This document shows, piece by piece, positions 8,633 through 17,264 of a stretch of 64,000 bases of DNA. How positions within the stretch are numbered: the first letter of the stretch is position 1; every line of letters starts with the position of its first letter. The stretch covers positions 257,896-321,895 of the forward strand of contig NZ_LN881717.1 of the NCBI RefSeq assembly GCF_001457435.1. Reading direction: 5' to 3'. The notes under the pieces are model-generated. The model was given only the letters and a program-made list of their open reading frames with translations, did no database searches and was not told where the DNA came from. Source of the stretch: Actinobaculum massiliense. Its GTDB lineage: Bacteria; Actinomycetota; Actinomycetes; Actinomycetales; Actinomycetaceae. The position numbers were made by a program, and so were the translations under genes.

Positions 8633-10398
8633 AGGCACTACCACGTAGCGAAAGAATTGCGCTCAAGCGAAGCATCGAGCTGCTCGGCGTAAACCGCCGC
8701 GACTTCTTGCTTTCCGTGCTTGCTGGTTCGGTAGGTATCGGCTCATCCGTTGGTCTTTCGGCGGTATCCGCATGGATGATTACGCGCGCCTCGCAAATGC
8801 CGCCCGTTATGGCGCTGGCCGTTTCGGCCACCGCGGTGCGCGCCCTTGGCGTCTCCAAAGCCGTACTGCGCTATTTCAATCGATTTTTCTCCCACCGCGT
8901 GGCCCTGTATGGAATGTCATCGTTGCGCACCCGGGTTTATAGCACGCTGGCCAAATCCTCCACCGACGTCGTCACCTCGGTGCGGCGCGGCGACTTGCTG
9001 GCGCGAATGAACACCGACGTCGACTCCATCGGCGACGTCATTGTGAAGGCCGTGCAACCCGCTTGTGTGGCGGTTCTCGTCTCCCTTCTTTCCATCATTA
9101 TTATTGGCGTGCTCTCCTGGCCGATCGCGGTGGTGCTTCTTTTGGGACTGCTCTGTTCAGGAATCATCGCGCCCTACTTCGCGCTCAAAGGCGGGCGAAT
9201 CGCCGAGGAAACCCAGGTCCGCGACCGGAGTGAAATCTCCTCGCAGGCACTGACCATGATGGACTCCGCCGATGAGCTGCGCATTTCCGGCCAGCTACGC
9301 ACGATGGAGGCGGCGCAGGAGGAAACCGAGCACAAAATTTTCCGTAATCGCGACGCCGCGGCCCGCCCGCAGGCCCTGGCCATCGCAATTGACACCCTGG
9401 CGATGGGTCTGACGGTTGTGCTCGCCATTGTTATTGGTTCGTGGCAGCTCGCGCACGGAATGCTTTCCGAAACTGCCCTCGCGGTGTGCGTTTTGACCCC
9501 GCTGGCCGCATTCGAGGTAACCAACGGCCTGGGCGAGGCGGCAATTCAGCTTGTCCGTTCGGCCAAGGCGGCGGAGCGCATTCTGGATCTTCTGGACCGC
9601 GCCGAAACTACCGAGACGGCCACCAACGCCCCCACCCCGCGCGAAAATGAGCACGGCCTGATGGCTGAGGATTTGGTGGTGGGTTGGCCGGGCGGCCCCG
9701 ATGTGGCCGGCCCGTTCAATTTCCACGTCGAGCAAAACGAAGCAATCGCAATCGTGGGGCCTTCCGGAATTGGCAAATCGACCACCCTCTACACCATTGC
9801 GGGAATGCTTCGCCCCCACGCCGGTAGCATGCGGCTTGACGGCGCCGAAGTTTCCGCTCTGGAACGCTCCGAAGTTTCCGAAAAACTCTCGTTGACCGCG
9901 GAAGACGCGCATATTTTTGAGACCACCGTGCTGGAGAATCTGCGCGTGGCGCGCCCCTCGGTGACCGAGCGCGAAGCCGTGCTGTTGCTTATCGAGGTTG
10001 GCCTGGGTGAGTGGCTGAGCCAGTTACCCGAGGGTATCCACACCGTTATGGGTGAGGACGCTGCCACCATTTCCGGTGGTGAACGACGCCGACTCTTGCT
10101 CGCCCGCGCCTTGGCATCGCCGGCGGACTACCTATTGCTCGATGAACCCGGCGAACACCTGGATCCGGAAACCGCTGATCCGCTCATTCGTGATCTCCTG
10201 CGGGCCGGTAAACGGGCTGACCATCCGCGTACGATTATCCTGGCAACCCACCGCCTCACTCCCCTCGATGCGGCCGATCGCGTTCTCCTCTTGGAGCGCG
10301 ATGGCGACGGACAGGTACGGGTGGCGCATTCGGGAACCCATGAGGAACTGCTTGCCTCAGTTCCGCAATATGCTTGGTCGTGTGCACAGGAGGCGTAA
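8629..10398 (+). CDS. cydC: thiol reductant ABC exporter subunit CydC
   Basis: The partner half-transporter of CydD, 589 residues. It has the ABC membrane domain in the first ~320 residues, Walker A IVGPSGIGKSTT, signature ISGGERRRLLLARAL and Walker B YLLLDEPGEHLD. The GTG start overlaps the cydD TGA (GTGA), the classic coupling arrangement. The signature and Walker B residues are intact in both halves, so both ATP sites look competent. The next gene begins on the base after its stop. Confidence 0.93.
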   Translation: MKALPRSERIALKRSIELLGVNRRDFLLSVLAGSVGIGSSVGLSAVSAWMITRASQMPPVMALAVSATAVRALGVSKAVLRYFNRFFSHRVALYGMSSLRTRVYSTLAKSSTDVVTSVRRGDLLARMNTDVDSIGDVIVKAVQPACVAVLVSLLSIIIIGVLSWPIAVVLLLGLLCSGIIAPYFALKGGRIAEETQVRDRSEISSQALTMMDSADELRISGQLRTMEAAQEETEHKIFRNRDAAARPQALAIAIDTLAMGLTVVLAIVIGSWQLAHGMLSETALAVCVLTPLAAFEVTNGLGEAAIQLVRSAKAAERILDLLDRAETTETATNAPTPRENEHGLMAEDLVVGWPGGPDVAGPFNFHVEQNEAIAIVGPSGIGKSTTLYTIAGMLRPHAGSMRLDGAEVSALERSEVSEKLSLTAEDAHIFETTVLENLRVARPSVTEREAVLLLIEVGLGEWLSQLPEGIHTVMGEDAATISGGERRRLLLARALASPADYLLLDEPGEHLDPETADPLIRDLLRAGKRADHPRTIILATHRLTPLDAADRVLLLERDGDGQVRVAHSGTHEELLASVPQYAWSCAQEA

Positions 10399-12114
10399 AT
10401 GGCTAGAGATTTGACGGCGATGATTTCGCGGGCTTTGCAACTGACGTCCCGCCTCGATCAAACCGCCGTCTTACAAAATCTCGCCGAAGGCGCACTGGCC
10501 ACCACCGGCGCCAAATCAGCCATGATCGTCCTGGTGAGCTCACTCGGTGAGCCAACAAATATTCTTCTGGCCGGCAAGCCCGGAGAGGGCCCGAGTGAAG
10601 CCGCCGCCCGCCGCTTTGTTTCCAGCATTATTCACCTTCTTCCAGCGCAGGGAATCGTCATTGGCAATGATGGTATCTCCGCCCTGCGCCAGCAGTTGGC
10701 CGAAACTTGCGGACGAGGCGGTAGCGTGCCCAGCCCAAGCGCCAGCACCCCAGGTGTCAGCAGAGGCGCGGGCGTGACCGCTGCGGCGGGAGCGGAAGAA
10801 GACTGGCTCCACCGGCAACTCATCGCGGCCATTTCCTCGGTGGGGAAAACCGTGGGCTACCTCTTTATTTTCAATAAACCAGCAGCCTTCGATGCAATCG
10901 ACACCCAAAACATTGAGCTACTGGTCTCCGCGGCGGCCATCGCGGTCGAAAACGCCCGACTCTACGAGGAGTCAAACTCGCGCGCCCGATGGATTGCGGC
11001 TTCCCGAGCCATCACCTCCGAGCTCCTCAAGGGCAGCGACGAAGAAGACGCCCTGCGGCTCATTGCTAATGAGATGCGGAAGGTGGCGCAGGCGGATGCC
11101 GCGCTGATTATTCTTCCCTCGGTCGGCGATATGTGGATGTGCGAGATTGCCGATGGGCGGGGCACCGAAGATTTGGTCGGCACCCTCGCCGCACCCGAAG
11201 GCCTTGCTCTGCGGGTGGCGCGCGAAGGACGCGGGCGAGTCATTGGAGATATCTCCGCCATTGAACATATCTCCGAAAAGCTCAAGCGTTTCGCACCGGT
11301 CCTCTACGCGCCCATGGCTGCACGCGGCGAATCAAAAGGCGTAATTGTGCTGGGCCGAACTCCCGGCTCGCAGGAATTTGATTTAGCCGATTTGTCAATG
11401 GCCGAGAACGTGGCAAGCCAGGCCACCCTCGCCCTCGAGCTTGCCTCCGCCCGCCACGTACAGGCGCAAGCTGCGCAATTAGAAGACCGCTCGCGCATCT
11501 CCCGCGATTTGCACGATTTCGCAATTCAGCAGCTTTTCGCCTCCGGTATGGCGCTTTCTGCCGCCAAAGCGGATCTTTCCGGCGAAGCCACGGTGCCACC
11601 CAAGGTTTTGCAGACCCTCGACCACGCCATCTCGTCCATTGACGAATCGGTGGGGCAAATCCGCCAAATCATCTACTCGCTACGCGACCCCGACGCCACC
11701 GTGCCTATTCTGAACCGTCTGCGCCGTGAGGTATCTGCCGTCACCTCTCAACTCGGCTTTGATCCGGCGTTCGAGGTTCTCCTCCTTGGCGAGAACATCA
11801 CCGATTCCCTCAGCACTGAGCTAGACGATGCCCTCGGCGCCGACCTTTCCGACGATATTGTGGCCGTGGTCCGCGAGGGGCTTTCCAACGCCGTTCGTCA
11901 CGCGCAGCCCAATTCAATTTGGGTGCGGGTCGAGGTAGCGAATCACCGCGCCATCGTCACGGTGGAGGACGACGGCGTCGGCGTTAAAGAAACCGGGCGG
12001 CGAAGCGGGCTGTCGAATTTGGCCGCCCGAGCTCAGCGCCATCACGGCACATTCTCGATTAGTCCGCGCGCGGATTCGGGCACGCGACTACGCTGGACGG
12101 CCGCGATCTCGTAG
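10399..12114 (+). CDS. GAF-domain sensor histidine kinase
   Basis: A 571-residue soluble kinase with no obvious membrane helices. Two GAF-like regions (about 20-190 and 210-350) precede a HisKA_3 dimerisation domain with the phospho-acceptor in RISRDLHDFAIQQLFASG (near 375). A HATPase_c domain follows with N-box VREGLSNAVRHA and G-box VEDDGVGV. The layout and H-box resemble the DevS/DosT oxygen and redox sensors. The gene starts immediately after cydC, so it is probably co-transcribed with cytochrome bd assembly genes. Its likely regulator is encoded convergently 3 bp away. Ligand and output are not visible from sequence. Confidence 0.88.
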   Translation: MARDLTAMISRALQLTSRLDQTAVLQNLAEGALATTGAKSAMIVLVSSLGEPTNILLAGKPGEGPSEAAARRFVSSIIHLLPAQGIVIGNDGISALRQQLAETCGRGGSVPSPSASTPGVSRGAGVTAAAGAEEDWLHRQLIAAISSVGKTVGYLFIFNKPAAFDAIDTQNIELLVSAAAIAVENARLYEESNSRARWIAASRAITSELLKGSDEEDALRLIANEMRKVAQADAALIILPSVGDMWMCEIADGRGTEDLVGTLAAPEGLALRVAREGRGRVIGDISAIEHISEKLKRFAPVLYAPMAARGESKGVIVLGRTPGSQEFDLADLSMAENVASQATLALELASARHVQAQAAQLEDRSRISRDLHDFAIQQLFASGMALSAAKADLSGEATVPPKVLQTLDHAISSIDESVGQIRQIIYSLRDPDATVPILNRLRREVSAVTSQLGFDPAFEVLLLGENITDSLSTELDDALGADLSDDIVAVVREGLSNAVRHAQPNSIWVRVEVANHRAIVTVEDDGVGVKETGRRSGLSNLAARAQRHHGTFSISPRADSGTRLRWTAAIS

Positions 12115-12117
12115 GTG

Positions 12118-12756
12118 CTACTGGTTTCGCCAGCCGGTGGCGCGCTGGCCAGCAACCCAAGCCGCTACCTGGGTGCGCCGCTGCAATCCCATCTTGGAAA
12201 GCAAGCTGGTGATGTGGTTCTTCACCGTCTTTTCCGCCACCCCGAGCTTCTCGCCAATCTCGCGGTTCGAAAGGCCGTCGCCAATCAGCTCCAATACATT
12301 GCGCTCCGAGGGAGTCAAATCGGCGGTCGGATCGTCATGATCAGCGCGCCGGCGCGAGACGGTTCGTTCATCCAAAAGCACCCGCCCGGCGGCAACCGCG
12401 CGGATATTGTCAGAAATCTCCGCGCCGCGAACAGACTTCAGCAGGTAGGCACGTGCCCCGGCCTCAAGTGACTCCGCCAGCGCATCGTCATCGTCGAACG
12501 AAGTGAGAACAATGCACTTGGTATCCGGGGAGACCTCGCGGAACTGGTCCATAATGTCGATTCCGGTGCCGTCAGCCAGGCGCAAATCAACCAGCGCAAC
12601 GTCCGGGCGCACCAGCTCGCCGCGGCGAACCGCCTCCTGCACGCTCCCCGCTTCGGCAACAACTTCCAGGCCGTCGGAGCGATCGACCACCTCGGCGATT
12701 CCGCGCCGAACCACCTCGTGATCGTCAATGATCATGACCCGAATATTTTCTGCCAC
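12118..12756 (-). CDS. NarL/FixJ-family response regulator
   Basis: About 212 residues. The receiver domain opens with IRVMIIDDHEVVRRG, has the phospho-acceptor Asp in VALVDLRLADG and the conserved Lys in AYLLKSV. The C-terminal LuxR-type helix-turn-helix is LTPSERNVLELIGDGLSNREIG. The GTG at 12756 is preceded by AGGAGGA about ten bases upstream, which is better than the longer frame to 12822. It faces the GAF kinase tail-to-tail across 3 bp, a natural cognate pair, and is a candidate regulator of cyd expression under low oxygen or redox stress. Confidence 0.9.
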   Translation of the reverse strand: MAENIRVMIIDDHEVVRRGIAEVVDRSDGLEVVAEAGSVQEAVRRGELVRPDVALVDLRLADGTGIDIMDQFREVSPDTKCIVLTSFDDDDALAESLEAGARAYLLKSVRGAEISDNIRAVAAGRVLLDERTVSRRRADHDDPTADLTPSERNVLELIGDGLSNREIGEKLGVAEKTVKNHITSLLSKMGLQRRTQVAAWVAGQRATGWRNQ

Positions 12757-12902
12757 GGTGACTCTTCCTCCTGTGCTTCTTCTCGTCTTACTCTGCCCAA
12801 ATTCTATCGAGAAGCGGAGCAAACTTCGTCCTCCTCACCTCGAACGTGGCGGCGCTCTCACTGCGGTATTCAAGGTGTCGCGTGCGGCGCGGCCGGGCGG
12901 CG

Positions 12903-13841
12903 TTACCGCAACTTGCGGCGGCGCAGGGGCTGGCAACACGGGCAAAAGCTCGCCGAGCGGCCACCTTGCATAATCCGCTTTACCACGCCCCCGCATTGTA
13001 AACACTGTTTGCCAGCTCGTCCGTAGACGCGAAGACTGCGCTCGAAATACCCCGACTCGCCGTTAACGTGGACGTATAGCGCATCGAAGCTAGTACCGCC
13101 GGCCCGCAGTGCCTCCCGCAACACCTCCCCGAGCGCGTCCAGAAGACGGGTTATTTCCACCATTTTCAGAGTGGACGCGGGCTGACGCGGATGGATACCG
13201 GCTCGGAACAAGGCCTCGTCGGCGTAGATATTTCCAACTCCAGAAATCAAGGTCTGATCCAGTAGCGCGGTCTTCACGGCGGTGCATTTTGCGCCCAATG
13301 CCCGCTCAAATTCCGGCACATTGAGGGCCGGATCGAGCACATCACGAGCAATGTGAACGATGTTCGCAGGAATGTATGGACCAGTACTCCCCTCGCCGCC
13401 CCGGTCTCCATCCGGCGTGGGCACCAAGGCTGCCGGCGCCAAATAGCCAAAGGTGCGCTGGTCAATGAAATCCAGCCGCGTCCCGTTCTCGAAGAGCAAG
13501 CGTGCCCGCAGGTGGCGCTCCGGTTCCGAGTCCACGCGAAACTGCCCAGACATTCCCAGATGAGCAACGAGAGCGAGGCTAGGCCCGCCGCACCCGTCCG
13601 CCGCGCCGGCGGCGCTACTCGCATTTCCCGCCCAGCTACCAGCGGCGTCATCGAGCTCAAACCAGAGAAACTTTCCGCGGCGCGCGACCGCGCGGATACG
13701 CGCACCAATGACCGATTGCAGACCCGCCGGCGCGTAACGGATTACTCGATTTCCGAAGGTCTGAACGCTGTGGATTCGCTGGCCGGCCGCGTGCTGGACG
13801 AGTCCCCTGCGCACCGATTCGACTTCGGGTAGTTCAGGCAT
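12903..13841 (-). CDS. mutM: formamidopyrimidine-DNA glycosylase
   Basis: A base-excision repair enzyme for 8-oxoguanine and ring-opened purines, 312 residues. It starts MPELPEVESVRRGL, where the proline after the initiator Met and the Glu are catalytic. It contains VGNIYADEALFRAGIHP of the helix-two-turn-helix and ends in a zinc finger CLQCGGVVKRI...SFCPCCQ. Residues 90-105 include a Gly/Ala/Ser-rich insertion. It follows rnc by 19 bp, the conserved actinobacterial rnc-mutM order. smc, which usually comes next, is replaced here by the cyd cluster. Confidence 0.95.
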   Translation of the reverse strand: MPELPEVESVRRGLVQHAAGQRIHSVQTFGNRVIRYAPAGLQSVIGARIRAVARRGKFLWFELDDAAGSWAGNASSAAGAADGCGGPSLALVAHLGMSGQFRVDSEPERHLRARLLFENGTRLDFIDQRTFGYLAPAALVPTPDGDRGGEGSTGPYIPANIVHIARDVLDPALNVPEFERALGAKCTAVKTALLDQTLISGVGNIYADEALFRAGIHPRQPASTLKMVEITRLLDALGEVLREALRAGGTSFDALYVHVNGESGYFERSLRVYGRAGKQCLQCGGVVKRIMQGGRSASFCPCCQPLRRRKLR

Positions 13842-13860
13842 TTTGCTCCGCCGCGCCGGG

Positions 13861-14529
13861 CTACTTGCTCGCCTTAGTAATGAGGCGATAGCTTGCTTCC
13901 GCCGCAGCGTGGCGGGCCGCCTTCTGCGAGGTGCCCTCGCCCGTCCCCCAGCGTTTTCCGCCCATAAAGGCCACCGCCGTGAAAACTCGCGCGTGGTCGG
14001 GGCCGGTGGAGGAAATCTCGAAGCTCATGGTTCCCTCAAGCCCTTGGGCGTGCGCGACTTCTTCAAAGCTGGTCTGCCAATCGAGGTTGGGCGGCAAAGC
14101 GGAGGCTTCTTCCACCTTGCCTTCGAGAAGCTTTTCCACGATACCTCGGGTGGTCTCCATGCCGTGTTCCAAATATGTTGCCGCGATAAGCGCTTCGACG
14201 GTGTCAGAGAGAATGGAATCCTTATCGCGCCCGCCGGAGCGGTTTTCGCCGACGCCGAGGCGCAGATGCTCGCCGAGATTAATTTGCCGCGCTACGTCGG
14301 CCAAGGCCCGCTCGGAAACCGCGTTGGTCTTAATCCGCGACATATCACCTTCGCTGGCATCGGGGAACTCCCGATACACGCGCTCAGCGATAATTAGGCC
14401 GAGCACCGAATCGCCGAGGAACTCCAGGCGCTCGTTATGGGGTTCATCCCTCTCAAAAGCGAAGCTACGATGCGTCAGCGCGCGCCGCAGTAGCGGGCGC
14501 GAGATATCCACACCCCATTGCGCGATCAA
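13861..14529 (-). CDS. rnc: ribonuclease III
   Basis: A double-strand RNA endonuclease for rRNA and mRNA processing, 222 residues from the TTG at 14529. The signature NERLEFLGDSVLGLIIAE is intact, as is the second metal-binding segment DTVEALIAATYLEHG. A C-terminal dsRNA-binding domain spans about 150-220. The start is unclear. The only canonical in-frame start is this TTG, about 21 bases from AAGGAG. An in-frame ACG at 14544 sits six bases from that AAGGAG and is the better placed start if ACG is used. An in-frame TAG lies just upstream. Confidence 0.92.
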   Translation of the reverse strand: MIAQWGVDISRPLLRRALTHRSFAFERDEPHNERLEFLGDSVLGLIIAERVYREFPDASEGDMSRIKTNAVSERALADVARQINLGEHLRLGVGENRSGGRDKDSILSDTVEALIAATYLEHGMETTRGIVEKLLEGKVEEASALPPNLDWQTSFEEVAHAQGLEGTMSFEISSTGPDHARVFTAVAFMGGKRWGTGEGTSQKAARHAAAEASYRLITKASK

Positions 14530-14679
14530 TTCTTTGTAACCCGTGGTTGTCTCCTTTACCTATTGCGTCGCCTTGCTAACCACGGCCACACTAAGCGAGG
14601 TATGCCGGGCGCCGCCAGTCGAAGCGATTTTGCGGGCCGCCACTCCGCGCTATACCTCAGCGCGGCAGCCCAAACTACG

Positions 14680-15264
14680 CTATGCGGCCGAATTCTCGTC
14701 CGTGGCGCCTCCCGCACGCAACTGGGCCTCCAGTGCGTCGAGCGCCGCCGAGCGAATTGGCGGAGCCTGGTGGTGATGATCGGCGGGCAAATCGTCCAAA
14801 CGCTGCCCGCAACCCGAACATAGCCCGCGGCAATCCGGCGAGCAGAGAGGTTTGAAAGGAAGATTGAGGACGATTGCATCCCGCAAAATCGATTCAATAT
14901 CAACGGCGTCGTGATCGACGACGGCGTGCTCCTCGGCGTCCTCGTCACCCTCCGCCATCAGTGCGTCGCGCCGCTCCGGATAGTAGGCCAGATCGGCAAT
15001 TTTCTGCTCGCGCTCATCGGAAATATCGCGCAGGCATCGTGCGCACTGACCGCGCACCTCAAAATTCACGGTTCCGCCAATAAAGACGCCCTCTGAAACG
15101 GAGGTGATGTCTAGCGAGGTCTCGAGCGGCGAGCCTTCCGGCACCGCTATTAGCTCTAGGCCCATATCAGCGGGAGCCGTGTACGTCTCCTCGCTATGAA
15201 TAATGCTGCCCTCCTGATGCGGAAGGTCAACGAGTGAGATGACGAATTGATTCCGTTCAGACAT
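14680..15264 (-). CDS. YceD/DUF177 family protein
   Basis: 194 residues starting MSERNQFVISLVDL. It has the paired-cysteine metal-binding-like motif CARCLRDI near residue 80 and a second cluster SPDCRGLCSGCGQRL near 160, both typical of actinobacterial DUF177 proteins, which are linked to 23S rRNA maturation in plants and bacteria. The gene sits upstream of rnc as in relatives. In many actinobacteria rpmF (L32) lies between the two, but here the 150 bp gap contains no L32 frame. Confidence 0.85.
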   Translation of the reverse strand: MSERNQFVISLVDLPHQEGSIIHSEETYTAPADMGLELIAVPEGSPLETSLDITSVSEGVFIGGTVNFEVRGQCARCLRDISDEREQKIADLAYYPERRDALMAEGDEDAEEHAVVDHDAVDIESILRDAIVLNLPFKPLCSPDCRGLCSGCGQRLDDLPADHHHQAPPIRSAALDALEAQLRAGGATDENSAA

Positions 15265-15457
15265 GCTATTTAGGTCCTTGCTCGTTCGGTCTTGGCTATG
15301 CGTCACCGCGATGCCCGGTCTTCAGTTCGATTGCTCTCGCCGCAATTATTCTTTCTAGCTTTGCCCTCGATTTTCTTACTCTCGTCGGTGTTGTTCTTGT
15401 CTCTGCCAGTGAGCCTTGCCGGTGAAGCACTGCTGAGCGACGCCCCCGCCAAGAACG

Positions 15458-16171
15458 TTAGTCGTCTTCGCGATAGTCTTCGCGGTACTCGTCTCCGCTG
15501 ACGTCCTCGCGCGCGTGGGCACCGGATGGCGCACCCGCATCGGCCTGGCGGGAGCTGAAAACGCTCTCCTCGGTGTACTCGCGCGAATCCGCGACCGCAA
15601 AGGCCTGCTCGGAATCCTGCTTACGCGAGGCGATCACCTGGCGGCCCGCATAGATTTGGGAGAGTGCGTGATCAATTTCGGAGTTCGCCGTCGCCGCAAT
15701 TTCTTCCACCGAGCGCGCCACCTCAGCTACCCGGCCCTCCAGCTCCGCCAGAGTGGAATCGGCATAGCTATTGGCGCCTTCCTTCAGCCGTTCCGCCTTA
15801 ATCTTGGCTTCGTCTTCAATGCGCTGGGCCTCGCTCCGCGCGGCAACCGTGATGGCATCTTCGGAAACCAGGCGCTCGGCGCGAGCGCGTGCCTCGGTAA
15901 CGATTCGCGCCCCTTCTTCTTGCGCCGAATCGACGATGCTCTGCGCGTCGCTACGGGCCTGGGCCTGCACCCGATCCACATCGGCCAGGACGTCGTCCGC
16001 CTGAACCATTTGGTCGGGTACGGTATCGCGCGCCGCGGTGAGTAGATCAAGCATTTCCGAACGGTTGACCATCACCGACGCGGACATCGGAATGGACCGG
16101 GCTTCGTCGACGATAGCGATGAGTTCATCCAAAATCTCCATCACGGACCGTGCGCGGGTGTTATCGCTCAT
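15458..16171 (-). CDS. DivIVA/ATP-synthase-B-like coiled-coil protein
   Basis: 237 residues. After MSDNTRARSVMEILDELIAIVDEARSIPMS comes a long Ala/Glu/Arg-rich coiled coil (about 60-190) and an acidic, Asp/Glu/Tyr-rich tail. This matches the conserved actinobacterial protein encoded between coaD and yceD (the Rv2927c position in mycobacteria), usually annotated as DivIVA-like. It probably acts as a cytoskeletal or cell-pole scaffold, which is inference. The ATG overlaps the coaD stop by 4 bp (ATGA), which fixes the start. Confidence 0.8.
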   Translation of the reverse strand: MSDNTRARSVMEILDELIAIVDEARSIPMSASVMVNRSEMLDLLTAARDTVPDQMVQADDVLADVDRVQAQARSDAQSIVDSAQEEGARIVTEARARAERLVSEDAITVAARSEAQRIEDEAKIKAERLKEGANSYADSTLAELEGRVAEVARSVEEIAATANSEIDHALSQIYAGRQVIASRKQDSEQAFAVADSREYTEESVFSSRQADAGAPSGAHAREDVSGDEYREDYREDD

Positions 16172-16641
16172 GCGTATCTCTCCTCCAATGCCCGGGCGAC
16201 GCATCCCGGAACAAAACTGCTGACGTCGCCGCCGTGCAGGGCGACGTCTTTAACCAATGATGAGGCTATATGACCCTTGGCCGGATCGCCGAGCACAAAA
16301 ATCGTTTCGATCCCCGATAGCTCCCTGTTCATGAGGGCCATCGGGTACTCGGCATCCAAATCTATCCCACTGCGCAGGCCCTTAACAATCGCCGAGGCGC
16401 CGGCGTCGGCACAAAAATCGACCAGTAGCCCCTCGACCCCGCGCACCTCAATGCGCGGATCTGCTCCTACGGATTGGCGAATGAATTCAATGCGTTCTTC
16501 GGCGGTAAATAGCGCCTTCTTGCTGGCGTTATGGGCCACCGCGATAATCACGCGATCAAACATTTGCGCGGCGCGCTCGAAAATATCGAGGTGCCCGTAG
16601 GTGACCGGATCGAAAGAACCGGGACAGACGGCAAGACTCAT
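16168..16641 (-). CDS. coaD: pantetheine-phosphate adenylyltransferase
   Basis: Catalyses the fourth step of coenzyme A synthesis, from 4'-phosphopantetheine and ATP to dephospho-CoA. 157 residues, full family length. It begins MSLAVCPGSFDPVTYGHLDIF with the T/HxGH nucleotidyl-transfer motif and has the substrate-binding KGLRSGIDLDAEYPMALMNR and the C-terminal SSLVKDVALHGGDVSSFVP. It lies 9 bp after rsmD, the usual rsmD-coaD pair. Confidence 0.96.
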   Translation of the reverse strand: MSLAVCPGSFDPVTYGHLDIFERAAQMFDRVIIAVAHNASKKALFTAEERIEFIRQSVGADPRIEVRGVEGLLVDFCADAGASAIVKGLRSGIDLDAEYPMALMNRELSGIETIFVLGDPAKGHIASSLVKDVALHGGDVSSFVPGCVARALEERYA

Positions 16642-16650
16642 GGCTTTAGC

Positions 16651-17262
16651 CTAGCTGTTTTCCAGGGTCGGACCCGCGGTCCACACGCGGGTATCGCCGT
16701 ATGTTTTGTTTCCAATGAGCTCCCAGCCCTCCGGCCAAAGTGGTTGGGGTGATTTGTGGTCACGTTCGACGACGGCGATTCCGTCCGGCGCTAGAATCTC
16801 CGCCACCGCGACTAAAAGCTGAGCGAGTTTGGGTTCGCCGTAGATGTAGGGCGGGTCCATAAAGACGACGTCGTAGCCCATCTGCTCCTGCTCGGGCTCG
16901 GTGTTTGTTCCCGCTCCGGGCGCTGTTGCTATCCGCTCGCGTTCCTGGGCCACCCAGGTTTCGGCTTTCATAGCCACTACGCTCACATCCAGGCGCGCGG
17001 CGAGGGCGTTTTCGCGAATAATCTCCGCCGCCGGGCGGGCGGCCTCCACGCACACTACGCTTTCAGCGCCGCGGCTCTTCGCCTCTAGGCCAAGCGCTCC
17101 CGAGCCACTGAATAGATCAACGATCTGGCATCCGCGAATAAACCCGCGGTTTTCCAGACTCGAAAACATTGCTTCACGCACCTTTTCGGAAGTGGGCCGG
17201 GTACCGAACTTTGGCACTCGCAAGGTTTTTCCCTTGGCGGATCCCGCTACAATTCGCGTCAT
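16651..17262 (-). CDS. rsmD: 16S rRNA (guanine966-N2)-methyltransferase
   Basis: 203 residues. MTRIVAGSAKGKTLRVP and RPTSEKVREAMFSSL are the family N-terminus. The SAM-binding VDLFSGSGALGLEAKSRGA and the catalytic MDPPYIYG motif are intact. It modifies G966 of 16S rRNA during small-subunit assembly. It starts 2 bp after the recG stop, so it is in the recG-rsmD-coaD operon. Confidence 0.95.
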   Translation of the reverse strand: MTRIVAGSAKGKTLRVPKFGTRPTSEKVREAMFSSLENRGFIRGCQIVDLFSGSGALGLEAKSRGAESVVCVEAARPAAEIIRENALAARLDVSVVAMKAETWVAQERERIATAPGAGTNTEPEQEQMGYDVVFMDPPYIYGEPKLAQLLVAVAEILAPDGIAVVERDHKSPQPLWPEGWELIGNKTYGDTRVWTAGPTLENS

Positions 17263-17264
17263 CT

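Noticed and set aside
6908-8644. A 578-codon open frame antisense to cydD
   Set aside because: Shadow of a real ABC transporter gene; the translated protein has no recognisable domain.
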